A DNA stretch of 12,599 nucleotides from Candidatus Eiseniibacteriota bacterium (GTDB lineage: Bacteria > Arandabacterota > Arandabacteria > Arandabacterales > Arandabacteraceae). Position numbers and translations under genes: made by a program. The stretch lies in NCBI GenBank assembly GCA_030622265.1, contig JAUXGG010000014.1, positions 1-12,599 on the forward strand, given 5' to 3'. This document shows, piece by piece, positions 1 through 4,853 of this stretch. The notes beneath the pieces are model-generated. The model made no database searches and had not been told where the DNA came from. It saw only the letters and a program-made list of their open reading frames with translations. Numbering within the stretch: position 1 is the first letter of the stretch; each line of letters begins with the position of its first letter.

Positions 1-1555
1 CGGGCAATCTTACAGTCTGTTCCCCACCCCTGTCAATTGCCGCGAGTATCGCCGGGCGGCTCCAGCCCGGGTCGGCCCTCAAGAGATATTCCGCCAGCTC
101 GAGAGGTTGTTCAATCCTGATGCAGCCGGAGCTGAATGCGCGGACCGTCTCCTTGAAGAGCTCTCTTGCCGGCGTGTCATGAAGATAGACATTGAACTTG
201 TTCGGGAACATGAACTTGATGCGCCCCAGCGCGTTTGTCGGACCCGGATCCTGGCGGAGCCGAAACGGGAAATTCTCGGCAGTGATATCGGCCCAGTCGA
301 TAGTATCGGCGTCTATCTCCTTCGCGTCCGAACCCCAGCCCTCGAACACCGTCATGTTCTTCTCCTCGAGGTAGCCGGGGTCTTCCTTGAGGATCGGGAG
401 CTTGTCCTTGACCGCAATGCTGTTTGGGACGTTCCAGTAGGGATTTATGACAAGATAGGTCATCATGTCGCTGAATACCGGAGTTCGCCGGTAATTGCGG
501 CCCACGATGGCGCGAATGCCCATTACTTGATCACCGGCCTCGAAGATGCGCATCTCGAAATTGGCGATATTGACCAGGAGATGCCGCTCGCCGAGGTCCC
601 TGGGCAGCCAGCGCCATCGCTCCATGTTGACCATGATCTGGCGGGCCCGCTGCGCCGCCGGGACATTGAGCTCGGCGAGGGTATTTCGCCCGACGATGCC
701 GTCAACTTCCAGACCGTGACGCTCCTGAAACAGCCGGACCGCGCGGTCCAGATCGTCATCGAAGTAATCCATGTCACCGGTCGAACCATATAGCCCGTAG
801 CCGACAACGGCCAGCCTCTCTCTCACCAGCCGTATTCGCTCCCCGCGGTCACCCTTCTCCATCTTCGGGCCGGCGGGAATCGCGGACCATCCTCCCTCAT
901 CGGCCAGAGCCCGGTGCCGGGCAAGGGCTCCCATCAGGCGCAGGGCGCAATGCGATGTGCTGCGCAGGCGATCAAGCGCGTCCGCGACCCTGCCCGTCGT
1001 GAGGGCATCATGCAGAACCTCAACAAGATCGATCTCAGAGCCCTCGATAAACCACTCGGGATCGATGGTCTCAGGGTTCACATGACCGTTTATGAGATGA
1101 GACGCATAGACCAGGAACGCATCGGTCAGCAACAGGTCCAGGTCCACGATCAGATGCGGGACTGTCGACCTGACACGCTCTATATCCTCCGGGAGGCGCT
1201 CCAGGGCGGCATCAATAAGACCGAGATGATAATCCGAAGGTCTCAGGCCTTCGGTGTAGGCCATCTCGATCACCCGCCTGAGCTCATAAGCCTGGGGAAG
1301 CGGCCCGCGGTTTCCGCTCCAGGCCACGCGATATGCCCGCTTCTCATAGAAAGCCGGAAGCACTTCGGAAGCGAAAATGATATCTGTTGCGACTACCAGC
1401 TCGGGGGGAAAGCCCGCGAACTCGATCCGGTTCCTGAGTATTTCGCAGGCCCGGTCGCAATAGGTTTGCGCACCCGACATCTGCGCCCGGGCGCTGCCGG
1501 TGAACACAAGCGCTACCGCCAATATCCACGGTATCTTGATAAAACGTGTAGTCAT
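1..1555 (-). CDS. YcbB/LdtD-type murein L,D-transpeptidase, 3' end cut by window edge
   Basis: My reverse translation gives an uninterrupted frame from ATG at 1555 to the window edge (518 codons, no stop reached), so the C-terminus is missing. Residues 1-24 are a signal peptide (WILAVALVFTGSARA) for export to the periplasm. Residues about 55-225 match the scaffold region of YcbB-type enzymes. Residues about 238-298 are a peptidoglycan-binding domain (LFQERHGLEVDGIVGRNTL). Residues about 320-495 are the YkuD catalytic domain. The active-site signature is complete: His459 in YLHDTP and Cys478 in AFSSGCIRI, spaced as in the family. Known family role: forming 3-3 (meso-DAP to meso-DAP) crosslinks in peptidoglycan, or attaching proteins to it, with a catalytic cysteine that is insensitive to most penicillins. 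The start has only a weak AGG just upstream. A possible -10 (TATAAG on the minus strand, 1575-1580) lies between it and the terminator-like palindrome, so it may be transcribed separately from the genes to its right. Confidence 0.93.
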   Translation of the reverse strand, partial: MTTRFIKIPWILAVALVFTGSARAQMSGAQTYCDRACEILRNRIEFAGFPPELVVATDIIFASEVLPAFYEKRAYRVAWSGNRGPLPQAYELRRVIEMAYTEGLRPSDYHLGLIDAALERLPEDIERVRSTVPHLIVDLDLLLTDAFLVYASHLINGHVNPETIDPEWFIEGSEIDLVEVLHDALTTGRVADALDRLRSTSHCALRLMGALARHRALADEGGWSAIPAGPKMEKGDRGERIRLVRERLAVVGYGLYGSTGDMDYFDDDLDRAVRLFQERHGLEVDGIVGRNTLAELNVPAAQRARQIMVNMERWRWLPRDLGERHLLVNIANFEMRIFEAGDQVMGIRAIVGRNYRRTPVFSDMMTYLVINPYWNVPNSIAVKDKLPILKEDPGYLEEKNMTVFEGWGSDAKEIDADTIDWADITAENFPFRLRQDPGPTNALGRIKFMFPNKFNVYLHDTPARELFKETVRAFSSGCIRIEQPLELAEYLLRADPGWSRPAILAAIDRGGEQTVRLP

Positions 1556-1602
1556 CCTAGGGAATCTCGCAGACCTTATATTGCAGGGCAAGGGAAAAGG
1601 AA

Positions 1603-1656
1603 AAAAGGGGACAGACACCTATTTCAAACTGCTGAAATAGGTGTCTGTCCCCTTTT
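1603..1656. repeat. REP-like perfect palindrome (GGGGACAGACACC type), also a probable leftward terminator
   Basis: Two 24-base arms, 1603-1626 and 1633-1656, are perfect reverse complements around a 6-base loop (AACTGC). The arms carry AAAAGGGGACAGACACC and end in ATTTCA at the loop. On the minus strand the stem is followed by TTTTTT, so an RNA from the lapA-like gene would form a 20+ bp hairpin followed by a U tract, the form of an intrinsic terminator. The element begins 2 bp after that gene's stop codon. From memory, repeats containing GGGGACAGNCACCT are scattered through many genomes as REP-like elements mobilised by IS200/TnpA-like (RAYT) enzymes; no such enzyme gene is in this window. 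Confidence 0.85.
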
Positions 1657-1658
1657 CG

Positions 1659-1868
1659 CTATGCAGAATCCTTGCTACCTAACCAAATCGTCGCAACAAG
1701 CACGCCGATCACCAATCCCATCGCCAGGGCGATAAACAACACCAGGGCTACCGGCAATGATCCGCCCCAGAACAGGAACCTTACAACGCACTTGTCCAGG
1801 TTCTGGAAGATCACAATCAGGATCAGGATTACCAGAACTGCGGCAATGATCAGTTTGGTCTTGCTCAT
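1659..1868 (-). CDS. LapA-domain (DUF1049) small inner-membrane protein
   Basis: A 69-residue protein with two hydrophobic helices (about residues 6-22 and 38-62) joined by the segment FQNLDKCVVRFLFW, then a short SLPVAL turn. The F-x-N ... V-x-F-L-F-W ... LPVAL arrangement and the glycine-rich second helix (AMGLVIGVLVA) are those of the LapA/YciS DUF1049 family. In Escherichia coli that family acts with LapB in control of lipopolysaccharide synthesis; here the role is inferred from family only. I chose the ATG at 1868 over an upstream in-frame start at 1889 because GGGGGTG lies 6 bases before it and the upstream extension (MEPGGAY) is unlike the family. It lies 157 bp after the methyltransferase gene, and the GGGGACAG palindrome follows its stop at once. 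Confidence 0.82.
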   Translation of the reverse strand: MSKTKLIIAAVLVILILIVIFQNLDKCVVRFLFWGGSLPVALVLFIALAMGLVIGVLVATIWLGSKDSA

Positions 1869-1960
1869 GTAAGCACCCCCGGGCTCCAAGCCATTTCTGC
1901 CTCAGGACTAAGATCATCTGAAGCCTGACGATGATAGCCGCCGGGCAGCTCCGTGTCAAA

Positions 1961-2000
1961 GCTTGGTATTAAGGAGCGAGGCTTGGTGTTGAGGAGCGAG
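1961..2000. repeat. Short tandem repeat, two 20-bp units
   Basis: GCTTGGTATTAAGGAGCGAG at 1961-1980 is followed directly by a copy at 1981-2000 that differs only by A to G at two positions (18 of 20 identical). It sits in the 157-bp gap between the methyltransferase stop and the lapA-like start, so it is in the untranslated RNA of that operon if the two are co-transcribed. I see no protein or hairpin role for it. Confidence 0.8.
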
Positions 2001-2025
2001 GGACGGGCGGTCTGAGCCGGGGGAA

Positions 2026-2808
2026 CTAGGCTGGCGGCCTGACCCTGATGATCTGCTTGGGGGATGCGGATGTGAAGGGACTCTCGTCAAAATCTCCGTA
2101 CTTGGCCTCGATCTCAAAACCATTGGCCCGGAGCAGCGCATCGAGCTCCTGGGGAAAGAAAACGCGCATATTGAGCTCGGCCACGCGCTCATCGCCACTT
2201 TTCCCCACTCTGTAGTACCACTTGATGTGATTGACCTGTGTTGCCGCATCATAAACATTGTTCTCGGTAATGACCACAGTGCCGCCGCCATCGGGGTCAG
2301 GATACTCTGCGACCGGATAGCGCTGCGAGGCATCCCTTATGAGGATGTCGATCCGGGGGTTGAAGATGTCCACAATGAACCGGCCGTAATCTGAGAGGTG
2401 CTTTCTCACACATGCGAAACAGGCTTCGATGCTCTCAGGATCGTGAAGATGGGCGATCGAGTTGAAGGGAAAGAAGATCAACTTGAACTTCCGCTCAAGA
2501 TCAAACTTCCGGCAGTCTCCCAACACCCAGTCTATTTCTATACCCTTCCCGGCGGCTCTGGCCCTGGCCTGCCGGAGCATTCCCTCGGTCAGGTCGAGGC
2601 CAGTGATCTTGATCCCGGCCTCAGCCAGCGGGACGGTGATCCTTCCCGTACCGCAGGCGAGCTCAAGTACGGGCCCACCCAGCTCCCGTGCCTGCTTCAA
2701 GTAGAATGGGATATCGTCGGTCATCCCCACATGCTGGAGATCGTAATGGCGGCCGTCGGCATAAAGATCGCCGCAATACTCAGGGTTCGGGGGGCGCTCA
2801 GGAGTCAT
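2026..2808 (-). CDS. Class I SAM-dependent methyltransferase (Methyltransf_25-like)
   Basis: A 260-residue cytoplasmic enzyme. Motif I is VLELACGTG at residues 47-55 (S-adenosylmethionine-binding glycine loop). The acidic residue ending strand 2 is D72 in GLDLTEGML, and the motif after strand 3 is LGDCRKFDL (about 96-104). IFFPFNSIAHL (111-121) is strand 4 and its active-site edge, and RFIVDIFNP (143-151) is strand 5. The C-terminal half (EYPDPDGGG to WYYRVG) forms the extra antiparallel sheet seen in glycine/sarcosine-type and related small-molecule methyltransferases. The substrate cannot be told. Its ATG overlaps the stop of the upstream SagB-type gene in an ATGA arrangement and has no clear Shine-Dalgarno of its own, so translation is probably coupled, which suggests the two enzymes act together. 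Confidence 0.88.
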   Translation of the reverse strand: MTPERPPNPEYCGDLYADGRHYDLQHVGMTDDIPFYLKQARELGGPVLELACGTGRITVPLAEAGIKITGLDLTEGMLRQARARAAGKGIEIDWVLGDCRKFDLERKFKLIFFPFNSIAHLHDPESIEACFACVRKHLSDYGRFIVDIFNPRIDILIRDASQRYPVAEYPDPDGGGTVVITENNVYDAATQVNHIKWYYRVGKSGDERVAELNMRVFFPQELDALLRANGFEIEAKYGDFDESPFTSASPKQIIRVRPPA

Positions 2809-3533
2809 ACGGGATGTCCCACAAGGCTCATGTAGATGACGCTCTCATCCTTGCCGTCCACGCCGATTATGCTATTGACCTCATCATCGAAGAGGGCTCC
2901 GATCTGGCAGGTTCCCAACCCAACTGCGGTTGCGGCAAGTGTGAGATTCCCTGCAATGTGCCCGGCATCAAGATAGATATACCTGTAGGCCCGCTCCTCA
3001 TACTTCCACTTGGAACGATGGAAGATCGCGGTCCATATGAAGATAGCGGCCGCTTCGATGCACATCTTCTGGTTGAGCGCGGCCAGGACGATGTCGTGTG
3101 CCGTCTGCCCAAGACGCAACTCCTCCAACCGGTGGGTTTTGACCGAATAGTGGTAAACTCCGGCCGCAACGCCCTCCACGGAGTCAATCAGGAGATAGGT
3201 CTCGATAGGGTAGAGTGCACCTGCCGAGGGAGCGGTCCTGAAGGCGTTTCCCCTCTCGACCCTCTGGATCCCGCCTGATGCCCAGAGAAGGTAGGAAAGC
3301 TCCTCAAGTGAGAGAGGCTTGCCTGAATAATGGCGGATGCTCTTCCTCTTCTTGAGCGTCCCCATGAGATCCATGGTTTTGATCGCGTCGAAGGGGGGAA
3401 GCTCTATCTGCTTGCTGTCCGGGTATTCCTTATATATCTCGGGCTTGCTTTCCCAGTCCAGCATCCTCCCCTTCAGGCTGTCCCTGGTATACTTGGTCTC
3501 CTCCTGATACCTGTCGCCAATCCCCTCAGTCAC
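2805..3533 (-). CDS. SagB-type FMN-dependent oxidoreductase (nitroreductase family)
   Basis: A 242-residue protein of the nitroreductase fold, SagB/ThcOx branch. The N-terminal lead-in RYQEETKYTRDS (8-19) and LDWESKPEIYKEYP (25-38) is typical of SagB-type dehydrogenases. The FMN-binding elements are KRKSIRHYSG (62-71), APSAGALYPIETY (101-113) and GHIAGNLTLAATAVGLGTC (191-209); the protein ends in VGHPV. Some relatives oxidise azolines to azoles in RiPP biosynthesis, but many stand-alone copies have no known substrate. No YcaO cyclodehydratase or precursor peptide is visible here, so an azole role is not supported. The start is GTG at 3533 with only a weak upstream GAGAGCGGG. An internal ATG (M24) would delete the conserved lead-in, so I prefer GTG. 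The gene lies 46 bp after the lipoprotein gene. Confidence 0.87.
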   Translation of the reverse strand: MTEGIGDRYQEETKYTRDSLKGRMLDWESKPEIYKEYPDSKQIELPPFDAIKTMDLMGTLKKRKSIRHYSGKPLSLEELSYLLWASGGIQRVERGNAFRTAPSAGALYPIETYLLIDSVEGVAAGVYHYSVKTHRLEELRLGQTAHDIVLAALNQKMCIEAAAIFIWTAIFHRSKWKYEERAYRYIYLDAGHIAGNLTLAATAVGLGTCQIGALFDDEVNSIIGVDGKDESVIYMSLVGHPV

Positions 3534-3579
3534 TTTGCTATCCCGCTCTCATCAAGAGCCTCACCAGATGCTGCACTCG

Positions 3580-4398
3580 TCAGATGATCGTGCCCTCCGG
3601 CCCGGAGGTCTCCTCCAGCTCCAGATTGATCTCGCCTATACCGGTTTCAACGTCTATGGAAAGCGTTACGCCACTCTTGCCATAGGCCTCATTGACATAG
3701 TCTCCGCCATCTTTCATGAAGCCGTCGGCCTTGATACTGCCGATACCCTTGGACGCATCCACCCGCACCCCCACATCCGACGGCAGCCTTACCGTGATCT
3801 CCCCCACACCACCCTTGATACTCGCATCGAGATCGTGGTCCCAGTGGCCCACGAGATCAAGCTCGACCTCTCCGGCACCGGTATAGATATTGATCTTCCC
3901 CAGGGTGGGGTTTCCACCCACGTCGACATGGGTCTCCCCCGCCCCGTTCATGACCTTGAGTCTCCTCAAGCGCAGCGAAGCGAGTTCCAGATTGCTTTCT
4001 CCCGCCCCGAGCTCCACGTACAGATCGATCGGGACATCATCATTGAAGCGGAGATCCCATTCATATTTGATTCCCTCGCCGAAGCTGGACCATTCACCCT
4101 CCGGCATGCGCACCGAAAGGTCGCCCCGGCCCTCATCAACTTCGTAGTGAACCACCGGTTTCCACTCCCCGACATTGTAGACGAAGTCGGCGTCCATCAG
4201 CGCGTCCGCCCCTCCGGCGATCTTGAGGGTTCCGGCTTTCATCTCGATCTCGGCCCGGACGCTTTCCGCTCCCAGGAGGTCCATCGAGCGGAATTCCTCG
4301 ATTCGCGGTCCGGTCCTGGGGCTCTCACCGCAGCTCACCGTGAGCACCAGCAGCAACATGGCCATCATTACACAGAAATGCAGAGAACGCGGCTTCAT
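3580..4398 (-). CDS. Toastrack (LiaF/DUF2154-like) beta-solenoid lipoprotein
   Basis: A 272-residue exported protein. Residues 1-22 form a signal peptide ending LLLVLTVSC, with Cys23 as the probable lipidated residue; Thr at -3 makes the lipobox imperfect. The second half is strikingly periodic. GAGE occurs at 131, 152 and 174, GVGE at 197, GIGS at 218 and GIGE at 253, mostly 21-23 residues apart, each starting a short hydrophobic strand such as SNLEL, THVDV or VELDL. This is the pattern of 'toastrack' adhesin-like domains (LiaF N-terminal, DUF2154/DUF4097 type), which form a beta-solenoid and have been linked to envelope-stress sensing. AAGGAGG stands 5 bases before the ATG, an excellent ribosome binding site. 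The gene follows the small membrane-protein gene by 60 bp, and together they may form an envelope sensor pair (inference). Confidence 0.85.
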   Translation of the reverse strand: MKPRSLHFCVMMAMLLLVLTVSCGESPRTGPRIEEFRSMDLLGAESVRAEIEMKAGTLKIAGGADALMDADFVYNVGEWKPVVHYEVDEGRGDLSVRMPEGEWSSFGEGIKYEWDLRFNDDVPIDLYVELGAGESNLELASLRLRRLKVMNGAGETHVDVGGNPTLGKINIYTGAGEVELDLVGHWDHDLDASIKGGVGEITVRLPSDVGVRVDASKGIGSIKADGFMKDGGDYVNEAYGKSGVTLSIDVETGIGEINLELEETSGPEGTII

Positions 4399-4458
4399 GC
4401 CTACCTCCTTATTTCAGGGGTGATCATCGCATGGTCTGACAGATTCAGTCCGGCCATC

Positions 4459-4647
4459 CTATGTGCGATTGCGCTTCGATCTCGATCTTATCAGATAGGC
4501 CAGGTTGAATACCAGTGAAGCACCGATGAGCACCCCCTCAACAAAAGCCATATAGGGCACCCCGTGGACAAAGCGACCGAGCAGTATCGCGGCCACCAGG
4601 CAGAAGCTGCCCAGCGGTAACAGCGCCGCATCGTTCCTAATAAGCAC
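4459..4647 (-). CDS. Small two-helix membrane protein, family not recognised
   Basis: A 62-residue protein with two predicted membrane helices, about residues 9-27 (PLGSFCLVAAILLGRFV) and 36-53 (VEGVLIGASLVFNLAYL), and a positively charged tail RSRSKRNRT that should stay in the cytoplasm. The start is GTG at 4647, supported by GGGAGGT 5 bases upstream on the minus strand. It is the first gene of the leftward cluster, 60 bp before the toastrack lipoprotein. Its size and topology resemble the small membrane partners found with LiaF- and PspC-type proteins, but I do not recognise the sequence and assign no function. Confidence 0.72.
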   Translation of the reverse strand: MLIRNDAALLPLGSFCLVAAILLGRFVHGVPYMAFVEGVLIGASLVFNLAYLIRSRSKRNRT

Positions 4648-4683
4648 AGTTTACCTCCCGGCGGGCCTCAGAAACATCGCTGT

Positions 4684-4700
4684 GGTTCCCAACCGGAACC
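4684..4700. promoter_or_regulatory. Inverted repeat GGTTCC-caacc-GGAACC
   Basis: Perfect 6-base arms at 4684-4689 and 4695-4700 flank a 5-base centre. The element lies just downstream of the candidate leftward -10 (4707-4712), at about the position of the transcription start, so it could be an operator or a 5' hairpin of the leftward RNA. No regulator gene is present in the window to support either reading. Confidence 0.35.
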
Positions 4701-4706
4701 GGGGCC

Positions 4707-4712
4707 ACTATA
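4707..4712 (-). promoter_or_regulatory. Candidate extended -10 promoter for the leftward genes
   Basis: The minus strand reads TGCTATAGT here: a TATAGT hexamer preceded by a TG in the extended -10 position. A -35 is weak (TTAATT at 17 bases). A start of transcription near 4700 would leave a leader of about 53 bases before the GTG at 4647. Confidence 0.4.
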
Positions 4713-4728
4713 GCACACCGGAATTGCC

Positions 4729-4742
4729 GAATTAACCAATTC
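4729..4742. promoter_or_regulatory. Inverted repeat GAATT-aacc-AATTC
   Basis: Perfect 5-base arms (4729-4733 and 4738-4742) around AACC, preceded by a further GGAATT at 4720-4725. It falls upstream of both candidate divergent promoters, where a shared regulator could bind. This is short enough to arise by chance. Confidence 0.25.
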
Positions 4743-4779
4743 TTAACTTGCGCTTTATCGCCTCCTAACAAGCCGCATC

Positions 4780-4785
4780 TATAAT
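4780..4785 (+). promoter_or_regulatory. Candidate -10 (TATAAT) for the TonB-dependent receptor cluster
   Basis: A consensus TATAAT lies 68 bases before the receptor start codon, in the AT-richer part of the divergent region. No convincing -35 stands 16-18 bases upstream (ATCGCC at 17), so this rests on the -10 and its position alone. The organism's own promoter consensus is unknown. Confidence 0.35.
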
Positions 4786-4853
4786 CCTGCCTGAGTAATT
4801 CAAGGACGTGGGTACTCGGATGGCGACATCGCAAGAACAGGGGGCATAGGGAC

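Noticed and set aside
107..1735. Long open frames on the plus strand opposite the L,D-transpeptidase (107-793 and 914-1735).
   Set aside because: The minus strand here encodes a full signal peptide, peptidoglycan-binding domain and intact H...SSGC active site; the plus frames resemble no family and are GC-driven shadows.
2398..3278. Plus-strand open frames opposite the methyltransferase and SagB-type genes.
   Set aside because: The minus-strand products carry complete family motifs; the plus frames are low-complexity shadows.
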